A stretch of DNA of 64,000 bases from Roseovarius nanhaiticus (GTDB lineage: Bacteria; Pseudomonadota; Alphaproteobacteria; Rhodobacterales; Rhodobacteraceae), in contig NZ_FTNV01000001.1 in assembly GCF_900156535.1 (NCBI RefSeq), forward strand, positions 1,364,001 through 1,428,000, read 5' to 3'. Under the pieces are notes generated by a model that was not told the DNA's origin, searched no databases, and was given only the letters and a program-made list of their open reading frames with translations. Each line of letters opens with the position of its first letter. The first letter of the stretch is position 1. The translations under genes were made by a program, and so were the position numbers. Shown in pieces: positions 8,786-16,849 of the stretch.

Positions 8786-9682
8786 TCACAGAACGCCGAT
8801 GCGGCGGATGTCATCCGCGGCGAAGTCGATGAGGGCGCGCACCTTTTTCGGCAAGGCACGGCCTTCGAGATAGACGACGTTGATCGGGCCGCCATCGCAT
8901 TGATACTCCTCCAGAAGATGCACGAGGCTGCCGGCGCCCGGATGGGCGTCGAGGGTGAAGCGCGGCAGATAGGCGATGCCCATGCCATCCGTCGCAAGTT
9001 GCGCGGCGGCCCGCGCGGAATTCACCTGAAAGCGGCCCTGCACGTCCACCACCGTCTGCGACCCGTTCGAGGCGAAGGCCCATTTTCGCGGTGACTTGCG
9101 GTTGGTGTCGACGATGCAGGCATGGTGCGACAGATCCTGCGGGCGCTGCGGGGCGCCGTGCCGTTCGATGTAATCCAGGCTGGCGACAAGCGCGCTTCTG
9201 AACGTGCCGAGCTTGCGGCCCTTGATGGTCAGCGTCTCGGACTGCCCCAGCCGAAAGGCGAGGTCGATCCCCTCGCTGGCCAAGTCGATATAGCGATCGC
9301 TCAGCCGCAGGTCGAACACCAGCGCCGGGTTGGCGGCGGCGAACCGCGCGATCATGCCGGTGACGTAGCTTTCGCCAAAGACGACCGGCGCGGAAATCCG
9401 GATCGTGCCGCTCAGCCCGCGCGAGTCCTGCGCGACCTCGGACAGAAGATCGTCCAGTTCGTCCAGCAGCATCGGCGCGCGCGCCAGAAGATCCTCTCCC
9501 GCCGGCGTCAGCCCCACCTTCCGGGTCGTCCGCTGCAAGAGCCGGACCTTCAGCCGCGCCTCCAGCTCGGCGACGTATTTCGAGGTCAGCCGATTGGAAA
9601 TGCCCATCTGGTCACCGGCCGCCGTGAAGGAGCCGGTCTGCGCCGTGGCGACAAATGCCTTGAGTTGATCAACGATATCCAT
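8786..9682 (-). CDS. LysR family transcriptional regulator
   Basis: A 298-residue LysR-type regulator with N-terminal helix-turn-helix (QLKAFVATAQTGSFTAAGDQ, then NRLTSKYVAELE) and an effector domain typical of the CrgA/YhjC-like branch, which acts on neighbouring oxidoreductases or exporters. ATG 9682 is chosen as the conserved MDIVDQLKAF start with GAAAGAGAG upstream; the frame is open further up. It converges with the serine hydrolase and diverges from the repeat-protein gene. No target can be named with confidence. Confidence 0.9.
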   Translation of the reverse strand: MDIVDQLKAFVATAQTGSFTAAGDQMGISNRLTSKYVAELEARLKVRLLQRTTRKVGLTPAGEDLLARAPMLLDELDDLLSEVAQDSRGLSGTIRISAPVVFGESYVTGMIARFAAANPALVFDLRLSDRYIDLASEGIDLAFRLGQSETLTIKGRKLGTFRSALVASLDYIERHGAPQRPQDLSHHACIVDTNRKSPRKWAFASNGSQTVVDVQGRFQVNSARAAAQLATDGMGIAYLPRFTLDAHPGAGSLVHLLEEYQCDGGPINVVYLEGRALPKKVRALIDFAADDIRRIGVL

Positions 9683-9847
9683 TGCGCTCTCTTTCGGAAC
9701 AAAACGAAGATTCTCATTCGCGATCATCGTCATTTCAAACCGAAAAGGCAAAGCCTAGTTTCCGGTCACAGAGACGAGCCAGGAGGTGGCTCACACCGAA
9801 AACCAAAGGATCCTGCCGAAGCGCAGGCCCATGAAAGGAACAGACTC

Positions 9848-10207
9848 ATGCGTATCGTATCCATTCTGGCCATCATCGCCGCAACCGCCACCCCCGCCGC
9901 CGCATCGAGCGCGATCGACTTGCGAAGCGCGGCCGGCATCGAACTGACCCAATCCATCACCACGCTCGCGGAGCCGGTGCAATCCGCCGAGCTGAGCGAA
10001 CGCGAGCGGGACACCGACATCGCCGAGCTGAGCGCGCGTGAGCGCGAGACGGATATTGCCGAGCTGAGCGCCCGTGAGCGTGAGACCGACATTGCCGAGC
10101 TGAGCGAACGCGAGCGGGACACCGACATCGCCGAGCTGAGCGCGCGTGAGCGCGAGACCGACATTGCTGAGTTGAGCGCCCGTGAGCGCGAGACGGATAT
10201 CGGTTAA
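9848..10207 (+). CDS. Small secreted protein built of six 12-residue repeats
   Basis: I do not recognise a family. The 119-residue product has an N-terminal signal peptide (MRIVSILAIIAATATPAAAS), a short linker (about 20-46), then six back-to-back copies of AELS-(E/A)-RER-(D/E)-TDI and a final Gly. The repeats are strongly charged and net acidic (about -14). An AAAGGAA ribosome site stands before ATG 9848 and a hairpin follows at 10240-10262, which supports a real, separately transcribed gene. The Glu/Arg pattern could give a salt-bridged helix or a surface-exposed repeat rod; that is speculation. Confidence 0.75.
   Translation: MRIVSILAIIAATATPAAASSAIDLRSAAGIELTQSITTLAEPVQSAELSERERDTDIAELSARERETDIAELSARERETDIAELSERERDTDIAELSARERETDIAELSARERETDIG
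9986..10201 (+). repeat. Six tandem 36-bp repeats with 108-bp higher-order duplication
   Basis: Six in-frame 36-bp units without spacers. Units 1 and 4 are identical at the DNA level (encoding SERERD); units 2/5 and 3/6 are near-identical pairs (SARERE). The array is therefore a 108-bp triplet duplicated once (9986-10093 and 10094-10201), a sign of recent expansion by slippage or unequal crossing-over. Confidence 0.95.
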
Positions 10208-10239
10208 CCGCGTCACAGACCCCATACCGTGATGGAACT

Positions 10240-10262
10240 GGCACTGCCCCCAGGGCGGTGCC
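10240..10262 (+). terminator. Hairpin after repeat-protein gene
   Basis: A 10-bp stem GGCACTGCCC / GGGCGGTGCC with one G-T pair and a 3-nt loop, 33 bp past the stop codon. No T-run follows. Confidence 0.5.
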
Positions 10263-10552
10263 GGTGCATTGCCGTGGCGCAGTCAAGAAAGGCAGGCCAT
10301 GGTCGGCGCATCCGCGCCGCAGTCTGTCGAATTGGGGCGCCAGTTATCACTACTTTGAATACCCGCTTGGCAGAGGGGATGGCGCGGCGCGGCGCATCCT
10401 GAGATACTCTGGCAGCAGGGAAAAATCTTCGGCCCCCAGATGGCGGACGTCCTTGTGCTTGTCGGGCAAGAGGGGCCGTTCATGTCCCTTCGCGCCTCCG
10501 GCCCGTGGCTTGGGAGCGCACTGACCGACCGGAGTTCAGAAGGAGCACGCCC
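10263..10552. other. Intergenic region upstream of kynureninase
   Basis: No gene is supported here. It should hold the promoter of the kynureninase-sulfatase operon. The only clear signal is the AGAAGGAG ribosome site at its right end, 9-10 bases before the TTG start. Confidence 0.4.
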
Positions 10553-11749
10553 TTGACCGATTTTCAGGCCACGCGCCGCCAGTTCGACCTGCCCGAGGGC
10601 ATGATCTATCTCAACGGCAACTCATTGGGCCCTATGCCCAAGGCGGCGGTGCCGGCGATGACCGGGTTTCTCAATGACGAGTGGCGCACCGAGCTGATCA
10701 AGGGCTGGAACACCAAGAACTGGTTCATGCAGACCAACACGCTGGGCGACCGCGTGGGCCGCCTGATCGGCGCGCCCGAGGGCACGACCGTTGTGGGCGA
10801 TACCCTCTCGATCAAGGTGTTTCAGGCGGTCGCCGCCGGGATGGCGATGGTGCCGGATCGCCGCGTGATCCTGTCGGACAATGGCAATTTTCCCACCGAT
10901 CTCTACATGGTCGAGGGGCTGATCAAGCTGAAGGACGCCGGCTACACGCTGCGCACGCCGGACCCCGAGGATGTGATGGCCGGCATCACCGAGGAGGTCG
11001 GCGTGGTGATGATCACCGAGGTCGATTACCGCACCGGGCGGCGCCATGACATGCGCGCGATCATCGAGAGGGCACATTCCGTGGGCGCTGTCGTGGTCTG
11101 GGATCTGGCGCATTCGGCGGGGGCGGTGCCGGTCGATGTGGGCGGGTGCGATACGGATTTCGCCATCGGCTGCACCTATAAATACCTCAATGGCGGCCCC
11201 GGCGCGCCCGCCTTCATCCATGTCGCGCCGCGCCTTCTGGATACGGTCGAGCCGTTCCTGTCGGGCTGGTACGGGCATGAGGCGCCCTTTGCCTTCGACA
11301 AGGATTACCGCCCCATGCCGGGCAGAATCGAGCGGATGCGCATCGGCACGCCCTCGATCGCCTCCTTTGCGCTCCTGTCCGCCGCGCTCGATATCTGGGA
11401 CGGGGTGGATATGGGCGATCTGCACGCCAAGTCCATCGCGCTGTCCGAGCTGTTCATCCGCGAGGTCGAATCGCGCTGCCCCGGCCTGACCCTCGTCAGC
11501 CCGCGCGATCCGCAGGCGCGGGGCAGTCATGTATCCTTCGCCTATGAGAACGGTTACGCCGCGATGCAGGCGCTGATCGCAGAGAATGTCATCGGCGATT
11601 TCCGCGCGCCCGATGTCATGCGCTTCGGCATCACGCCGCTCTTCATCGGCGAGGTGGAGATCATGGGCGCGGTGGATACGCTGGAGGCGATCCTGAAGGA
11701 GGAACGCTGGAAGGACGAGCGATTCCAGAAGCGATCCCTCGTGACATGA
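10553..11749 (+). CDS. kynU: Kynureninase
   Basis: PLP enzyme that splits L-kynurenine (or 3-hydroxykynurenine) into anthranilate (or 3-hydroxyanthranilate) and alanine in tryptophan breakdown. The product is 398 residues, the usual length. The PLP lysine is K210 within CTYKYLNGGPGAP, and the N-terminal YLNGNSLGPMP motif is typical. The TTG at 10553 is chosen over an upstream in-frame ATG because a strong AGAAGGAG lies at correct distance and the family N-terminus (DFQATRRQFDLPEG) follows. It overlaps the next gene by ATGA. No tryptophan dioxygenase or formamidase is nearby. Confidence 0.96.
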   Translation: MTDFQATRRQFDLPEGMIYLNGNSLGPMPKAAVPAMTGFLNDEWRTELIKGWNTKNWFMQTNTLGDRVGRLIGAPEGTTVVGDTLSIKVFQAVAAGMAMVPDRRVILSDNGNFPTDLYMVEGLIKLKDAGYTLRTPDPEDVMAGITEEVGVVMITEVDYRTGRRHDMRAIIERAHSVGAVVVWDLAHSAGAVPVDVGGCDTDFAIGCTYKYLNGGPGAPAFIHVAPRLLDTVEPFLSGWYGHEAPFAFDKDYRPMPGRIERMRIGTPSIASFALLSAALDIWDGVDMGDLHAKSIALSELFIREVESRCPGLTLVSPRDPQARGSHVSFAYENGYAAMQALIAENVIGDFRAPDVMRFGITPLFIGEVEIMGAVDTLEAILKEERWKDERFQKRSLVT

Positions 11750-13359
11750 CCGCCCGGAATATCCTCTTCATCATGTGCGACCAGCTGCGCTGGGACTATC
11801 TCGACTGCACCGGCCATCCGTCGATCCGCACGCCCAATATCGACGCGCTGGCGGCGCGCGGCCTGCGGTTCGACCGGGCCTATGTGCAATCGCCCATCTG
11901 CGGCCCCAGCCGGATGAGTTTCTACACCGGGCGCTATGTGCGCAGCCACGGCTCCACCTGGAACATGGTCCCGCTCAAGCTGGGCGAGCGCAGCTTGGGC
12001 GAGTACCTGCGCCCGCTGGGCCTGCGCACGGTGCTGTGTGGCAAGACGCATATGACCGCCGATACCGAGGGGATGGAGCGTCTGGGCGTGTCCAAATCGT
12101 CGGAAATCGGCGCGCTGGTGGCCGAATGCGGGTTCGAGGTGTGGGATCGGCTGGACGGCGTGCATCCCACGGGCGGCAAGCAGCCGTCGCATTACAATGA
12201 CTACCTGGCCGCCCAAGGCTATGACGGCGAAAACCCGTGGCAGGACTGGGCCAATTCCGCCGAGGATGCGGATGGCACGATCCTGTCGGGCTGGCTCATG
12301 CAGAACGCACGCCGCCCGGCGCGGGTGCGCGCCGAGGAGTCCGAGACGCATTACACCACCGCCCGCGCCATCGAATTCCTCGATCAGGCGGGCGATGATC
12401 CGTGGTGCCTGCACCTGAGCTATATCAAGCCGCACTGGCCCTATATCGCGCCCGCGCCCTATCACGAGATCTATGGCGAGGCGGATGTGCCGCCCGCTAT
12501 CCGTGCCGAGTCCGAGCGCGCAGATCCCCATCCGCTGCTGGCCGCCTACCAGGCGCATCGCACGTCGAAATGCATGTCCCGCGACGAGGTCCGCCGCGCG
12601 GTGATCCCGGCCTATATGGGGCTCATCACCCAGATCGACGACCAGATCGGCGTGCTGATGCGGCATCTGGAGGAGGCGGGGAGGCTGGACGACACGCTGA
12701 TCGTGTTCACCTCGGATCACGGCGATTACCTGGGCGATCACTGGCTGGGCGAGAAGGAGCTCTTTCACGAGCAATCCGTGCGCATCCCGCTGATCGTGGT
12801 CGATCCTGACCCGCGCGCCGAAGCCACGCGCGGGCAGATCAATAGCGATCTGATCGAGGCGATCGATCTGGTGCCGACCTTCATCGAGGCGGCGGGCGGG
12901 GCCGTGCCGGACCATATCCTTGAGGGTCATTCCCTGCTGCCGCTGATCCATGGCGCGGGGAACTGGCCGCGCGAGGTGGCCGTGTCGGAATATGATTTCG
13001 CCTTCCGCGAGGCGCGGGTTTTGCTGGGCAGCGCGGTGCGCGACAGCCGGGCGGTCATGCTTTTCGACGGGCGCTGGAAGATGGTCCATGTCACCGGGCA
13101 CCGCCCGATGCTGTTCGATCTGGAGAGCGATCCGCAGGAATTCACCGATCTGGGCGCCGATCCCGCCCATGCGGCCACACGCGACAGGCTGAGCGCCGCG
13201 CTGCTGCGCTGGACCGAGCGGCTGCGCAACCGCACCACGATGAGCGACGCGCGCGTCGAGGCCCTGACCGAGATCGAGATGGATGAGGGCATCTGGATCG
13301 GGTTCTACGACGAGGCCGATATGGCGCGCGGTAAAAAGGCGCCCAAGGGCCGGTCCTGA
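11746..13359 (+). CDS. Sulfatase-family hydrolase (formylglycine type), phosphonate monoesterase-like
   Basis: Alkaline-phosphatase-superfamily hydrolase of 537 residues. The signature C52-G-P-S-R56 is the site where cysteine is turned into formylglycine. Metal-binding residues appear in the N-terminal CDQLRWD and the later FTSDHGDYLGDH. The CGPSR context with a following TGRYVRSHG resembles the phosphonate monoester hydrolase/arylsulfatase branch more than classic arylsulfatases. No signal peptide is seen, so it is probably cytoplasmic. Its ATG overlaps the kynureninase stop, so the two are translationally coupled; a shared pathway is not obvious. The true substrate is unknown. Confidence 0.9.
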   Translation: MTARNILFIMCDQLRWDYLDCTGHPSIRTPNIDALAARGLRFDRAYVQSPICGPSRMSFYTGRYVRSHGSTWNMVPLKLGERSLGEYLRPLGLRTVLCGKTHMTADTEGMERLGVSKSSEIGALVAECGFEVWDRLDGVHPTGGKQPSHYNDYLAAQGYDGENPWQDWANSAEDADGTILSGWLMQNARRPARVRAEESETHYTTARAIEFLDQAGDDPWCLHLSYIKPHWPYIAPAPYHEIYGEADVPPAIRAESERADPHPLLAAYQAHRTSKCMSRDEVRRAVIPAYMGLITQIDDQIGVLMRHLEEAGRLDDTLIVFTSDHGDYLGDHWLGEKELFHEQSVRIPLIVVDPDPRAEATRGQINSDLIEAIDLVPTFIEAAGGAVPDHILEGHSLLPLIHGAGNWPREVAVSEYDFAFREARVLLGSAVRDSRAVMLFDGRWKMVHVTGHRPMLFDLESDPQEFTDLGADPAHAATRDRLSAALLRWTERLRNRTTMSDARVEALTEIEMDEGIWIGFYDEADMARGKKAPKGRS

Positions 13360-13632
13360 TCGTATGGCTCTGCCACGTGCGGCCCTTCGAGGACAGGCGC
13401 GTTCGACTGGCGAGTGTCTGGCCGGTGACGATCTGTAGATGGCGAGTCCGCAAGAGGGGCGCCGAATTTACGCCGGTCGTGCGCCATCCTCAATTCATCT
13501 GGCTCGATCCCAAGCAGTCACGTCGAGACGTGTCTGATATTGCGCTTTGTCAGATTGGACGGGTGAACTAAAATACGAATTAAAAATACGTACTTAAAAC
13601 AGTGTGTTACGTGAGTTTGGAGGGGACGCTGT
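13360..13632. other. Intergenic region left of IS remnants
   Basis: No gene is supported. The right part (about 13560-13600) is clearly more AT-rich than its surroundings, consistent with foreign or decayed DNA next to the IS fragments. Confidence 0.4.
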
Positions 13633-13690
13633 TTCGCGCAGCTGAGCTTGGAAGAACGCCGGAAGATCGAGAAATGAGCAAAGCGAAGGT
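13633..13690 (+). pseudogene. IS30-family transposase N-terminal fragment
   Basis: In the frame starting at 13639 the sequence reads QLSLEERRKIEK followed by a stop. This is the conserved opening of IS30-family transposases, which normally continues into a helix-turn-helix. Adding one base at the stop would continue as W-S-K-A-K-V-R, again family-like. The match then ends abruptly at the IS5-like fragment. It is short, so the call rests on one motif. Confidence 0.5.
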
Positions 13691-14040
13691 CAGGCCTCAT
13701 GGCAATGGATCAGGATCGCGGCGCGGGCGGTTGTGGCCAGAATGTTTCGGGCATCTGTCAGGTCGGGTTGCCACGGTCCGACAATCCTCCAGCTGGCCAA
13801 AAACGACCTCGACGGTGGTTGCGACGTTTTCACGTTGTCTCGCGCTCTTTTGCTGCTCGGGGTGAATGTTCGTATCCCTCTGCTTTGCAGAACTTCTTTG
13901 AGCCAGTCCGCCTCGTTGATGCGGCTCGTGGCTGGCAATCGGGGCCAATGGGTCGCGCGCCAAAACGACACGGCGGCTGGATGCCATGCCGGAGCCCGGT
14001 CGAGCTGTGGCACCCTGCCGTCGTGAGAACGTCATACACT
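13690..14040 (-). pseudogene. Decayed IS5-family transposase, C-terminal part
   Basis: On the minus strand one frame reads ADWLKEVLQSRGIRTFTPSS, matching the D-A-D-W...GI...PS stretch before the catalytic Glu of IS5-type transposases. A second frame continues VVFGQLEDCRTVATRP then DRCPK, matching the FGRLKDWRRVATRYDRCP block at the C-terminus, and a third gives an ILATTARAAILI tail. At least two frameshifts are therefore needed. The N-terminal half and inverted repeats are not found. It abuts an IS30-like fragment, so this spot has been hit more than once. Confidence 0.65.
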
Positions 14041-14142
14041 GCGAGGCGCTCTGACTAGCCTGTCCTCCAGGGCCGACCGGAGGTCTGCCTTAGCCATCGC
14101 GCCTTGCTGCCCGACAAGGCGGTCAGTGAGAGCGCGGCGCGT

Positions 14143-14997
14143 TTAGTGGGCCAGAAAAACCGGCTGTTTGGTCTGCTCGACCAGCGAGCGGGTGGTGCCG
14201 CCGAAAAGCGCCTGGCGCGTTCTGGAATGCCCGTAGGACCCCATCACGATCAGATCCGCGCCTGCGTCTCGCGCCCGGTCGAGCAGGCAATCTGCCACGC
14301 TCTGGCCGCCGCTGGGATATTGCTGGACTGACACTTTGCACCCGCGATGACTGAGCCAGGTGGCGACATCGACACCGGGGTCTTCGCCTTCGGCGAAGTC
14401 GGCGCTCACGGGATCAACTGTCCCGATGATCACCTCTTCGGCCTTGCGTAGCAGCGGAAGGGCGAGATGCACGGCGCGGGCTGACGACAGGTGGGAATTC
14501 CACGCAACGAAAACGCGCTTGGCATGGTCAAGCACGCTAGCCTCCCGGTCGTTCAGCAGCACACCGATTGGCGACTGAAAGAGCACGCCGTAAACGGCCT
14601 CGCGGAACACCAGCTCGGTCTGGCGCAGATCCTCGCCGATCATCGCGATGTCGGCGAATATCGCGCGCTGCGCGATGGTCTCGGCGATGCGCGACGGCTC
14701 GCAGATGACGGCAGACACCTCGCCAGGAACATCGTGCTGCTGCAAAAGTGCTTCGACCTCGTCCGCCTTGGCCTGAAGCGCATCTTTTTGCGCCTCGACC
14801 CTTTGCTGCCATTCGATCGGCACATCGGACGCGCCATAAAGCGGCATGCCCGACCCGTAATACGGAAACACCGGCATATCCCCCAGAACGAGGATCACGG
14901 CGCGCATCGACCGCGTGCGCAATGTTTCGAGTTTGGCGGCAAGATGGGGCCCGGAGGCGTCCTTGCCGATCGCAATCAGGACGGTGGCGTTTTTCAT
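14143..14997 (-). CDS. Universal stress protein, tandem UspA domains
   Basis: A 284-residue cytoplasmic stress protein with two Usp domains (about 1-145 and 150-284). The C-terminal domain holds an ATP-binding loop close to the G-x2-G-x9-G pattern (GSYGHSRTRQALFGGTT); the N-terminal domain lacks a clear one. ATG 14997 has an AAGGAT ribosome site. A degenerate FNR-type palindrome lies at 15057-15070, centred about 66 bp upstream of the start. That fits the known low-oxygen induction of such proteins beside phasin and ackA/ptb genes, as here. Confidence 0.92.
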   Translation of the reverse strand: MKNATVLIAIGKDASGPHLAAKLETLRTRSMRAVILVLGDMPVFPYYGSGMPLYGASDVPIEWQQRVEAQKDALQAKADEVEALLQQHDVPGEVSAVICEPSRIAETIAQRAIFADIAMIGEDLRQTELVFREAVYGVLFQSPIGVLLNDREASVLDHAKRVFVAWNSHLSSARAVHLALPLLRKAEEVIIGTVDPVSADFAEGEDPGVDVATWLSHRGCKVSVQQYPSGGQSVADCLLDRARDAGADLIVMGSYGHSRTRQALFGGTTRSLVEQTKQPVFLAH

Positions 14998-15056
14998 CGG
15001 TTCATCCTTGCTCTGCTATGTTTCTCTACTCACATTGTGTGGCGGCGCTGGCGTCA

Positions 15057-15070
15057 TTGAGGTCGGTCGA
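15057..15070. promoter_or_regulatory. Degenerate FNR-type site before the stress protein gene
   Basis: TTGAGGTCGGTCGA resembles the FNR consensus TTGAT-N4-ATCAA with one mismatch in the right half core. Its centre is 66.5 bp from the stress-protein ATG, almost the same distance as the two better sites at 15637 and 19306. Confidence 0.45.
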
Positions 15071-15232
15071 TCGGTGTGTGGGCGCAAGCTGTTGGTCTGG
15101 CGGTCATGGATCCCGGCTGCCGAGCAGTTTCGCGGGCGCGCGATACCGCGCGTTCAATTGCCGGCACCAACCGAAGCAGCACGCCCCCCCCCGTCCTCCA
15201 CGATAACTTACCCTTTCGATGCGCCCGCGGCG

Positions 15233-15574
15233 TCAGTCCTGCGCGTCGCCAGGCGCCTTCGGCGCCAGCGTTCTGCTCATCTCCATCAATTTCGAGGTCT
15301 CGGCGATGTAGTCCTCAAGGGCTTGCTGAAAGAACTGGGCCTGAAGATGCTGGATCTCCGCGAACGTCTTGGCATGCAGCAGGGCGTGCTGCGTCTCGAC
15401 GTCTTTTCGGATGCGCTCTGCTGTGAAGGTCAGCATTTGGCTTCCCATCTCGGACATCGCTTCGAACAGTGGCATCGCGGCATTGGGCATGGCCTTCAAG
15501 CCTGCATCACGCATGGCTTTCATCAGATCGGTCTGGGGCGGCTGGGTCGCGTCCGCTTTTTGGCTCCCGCTCAT
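15233..15574 (-). CDS. Phasin family protein
   Basis: A 113-residue helical protein with the phasin pattern in its middle (PLFEAMSEMGSQMLTFTAER, then QALEDYIAETSKLMEMSR). Phasins coat polyhydroxyalkanoate granules in the cytoplasm. ATG 15574 has a good AAGGAG. A near-perfect FNR box at 15637-15650 is centred 69.5 bp upstream with a TAAACT -10-like element in between, so induction at low oxygen is likely. It lies between the stress protein and acetate kinase genes, all on the same strand. Confidence 0.85.
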   Translation of the reverse strand: MSGSQKADATQPPQTDLMKAMRDAGLKAMPNAAMPLFEAMSEMGSQMLTFTAERIRKDVETQHALLHAKTFAEIQHLQAQFFQQALEDYIAETSKLMEMSRTLAPKAPGDAQD

Positions 15575-15636
15575 GATATTTCTCCTTCAGACTGCATGTC
15601 TGAGAGGCGAGTTTAGCGATCTTGCAAATTCATCAA

Positions 15637-15650
15637 TTGATCCGCGTCAA
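15637..15650. promoter_or_regulatory. FNR (FnrL)-type box before phasin gene
   Basis: TTGATCCGCGTCAA matches TTGAT-N4-ATCAA at nine of ten positions. It is centred 69.5 bp before the phasin ATG, which would put it near -41.5 if transcription starts about 28 bp before the ATG. It overlaps the stop codon of ackA. Confidence 0.75.
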
Positions 15651-16849
15651 TCTATGGACGTGCAATTTGCGCCATTCAGGATCGCTCGGCAGGCATCCGC
15701 CACCACCGCTTCTTCATTCGTCGGGATGACCAGAACATCAACGCGTGAGGCTGGCGCGCTGATCCTGGCGGCGCCTGCGGTGTTTTCAGATGGGCTCAGC
15801 AAAACGCCCAGCCAGTCCAGTCGGGCGCAAATGAGATCGCGCACCAACGCCGAATTCTCGCCGATGCCTGCCGTAAAGACAATTGCGTCCAGCCCACCGA
15901 TTGCGGGGACAAGTCCGGCAAGGCTGCTGGCCGCGCGGTAGCAGAAAAGCTCGATCGCCTCACGCGCGCGCGCGTCCGCGCTGGCCTCCAGCACGGCCAT
16001 GTCATTGGTCAGCTGTGACACGCCCAAGAGGCCTGACTGCTTGTAGAGAAGGGTGGCAACCTCGCCGGCGCTCATACCCTTTTCTTGCATGAGATAGAGA
16101 ACCACGCCCGGATCGAGCGTGCCGCAGCGCCGCCCCATCATCAGGCCGTCGAGGGCGGTGAACCCCATACTGGTCGCGCGGCTTTTGCCGCCGCGCATCG
16201 CGCACATGCTGGCTCCATTGCCCAGATGGGCAACGATGACCCGGTCCTTGCCCGGCGCTAGATGCGAGGGCAGAGCGCTGGCGATATAGTCGTACGACAG
16301 CCCGTGAAAGCCGTAGCGGATGATGCCTTCGTCCGACAGGGCGCGGGGCAGGGCAAAAAGCTGTGCCAGCCTGTCCTGAGTGGCGTGAAAACTGGTGTCA
16401 AAGCACGCGATCTGCGGCACATCGGGCTGCCATCTGGCCACCGCACGGATGGCCGCGACGTTGTGTGGCTGGTGAAGCGGTGCGAGGGGAATGAGGCGCT
16501 CGATCTCGTTCAGCACGGGGGGCGTGATCCGCATGGGCCCGGTCAACTCCCTGCCGCCATGCACAACGCGGTGGCCGATGGCCACCAGCGGGTCATCGCC
16601 GGTCTGCTCCGACAGCCATGGCAGCAAGAGCGAAATTGCGGCGTCGTGGCTTGAACTTGCATCCAACGCGGCGAAGGGACGACCGTCCAGGGCCGTGCCG
16701 CCAGTGCCGCGCGCGGCAAAAACGGGCGTGCTGCCGATCCCGGCGATGCTGCCTCGGATCAGGGGGGCCGATGGCGCGTCGCCCGCTTCAAAGACCGCGA
16801 ATTTGATGCTGGACGATCCGGCGTTAAGGGTGAGGATGATCCCGCTCAT
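15647..16849 (-). CDS. ackA: Acetate (acyl) kinase
   Basis: Transfers phosphate between acetyl (or other short acyl) phosphate and ADP, making ATP in fermentation or overflow metabolism. The 400-residue product has the family N-terminus ILTLNAGSSSIKF, the VAHLGNGASM signature and an RCGTLDPGVVLYLM segment. The start at 16849 overlaps the stop of the preceding phosphate acyltransferase gene by ATGA, so it is the last gene of that operon; the open frame above this point is out-of-frame ptb sequence. Acetate is the likeliest substrate, but propionate or butyrate use is possible given the partner. Confidence 0.95.
   Translation of the reverse strand: MSGIILTLNAGSSSIKFAVFEAGDAPSAPLIRGSIAGIGSTPVFAARGTGGTALDGRPFAALDASSSHDAAISLLLPWLSEQTGDDPLVAIGHRVVHGGRELTGPMRITPPVLNEIERLIPLAPLHQPHNVAAIRAVARWQPDVPQIACFDTSFHATQDRLAQLFALPRALSDEGIIRYGFHGLSYDYIASALPSHLAPGKDRVIVAHLGNGASMCAMRGGKSRATSMGFTALDGLMMGRRCGTLDPGVVLYLMQEKGMSAGEVATLLYKQSGLLGVSQLTNDMAVLEASADARAREAIELFCYRAASSLAGLVPAIGGLDAIVFTAGIGENSALVRDLICARLDWLGVLLSPSENTAGAARISAPASRVDVLVIPTNEEAVVADACRAILNGANCTSID

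Noticed and set aside
9986..10201. Regular 36-bp repeats that could suggest a CRISPR array
   Set aside because: The units are directly adjacent with no spacers, are in frame, and encode a protein with a signal peptide and ribosome site.
9766..10225. Open minus-strand frames across the repeats (Ser/Arg-rich or Leu/Ala-rich)
   Set aside because: A repeat length divisible by three keeps all frames open. These frames have no ribosome site or sensible start.
13699..14058. A 119-codon plus-strand frame in the IS remnant region
   Set aside because: It is antisense to recognisable transposase pieces and has no ribosome site or family.
15184..15192. Run of nine C residues downstream of the phasin gene
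   Set aside because: It lies outside any gene, so it is not a contingency locus switching a reading frame; it may simply be error-prone sequence.
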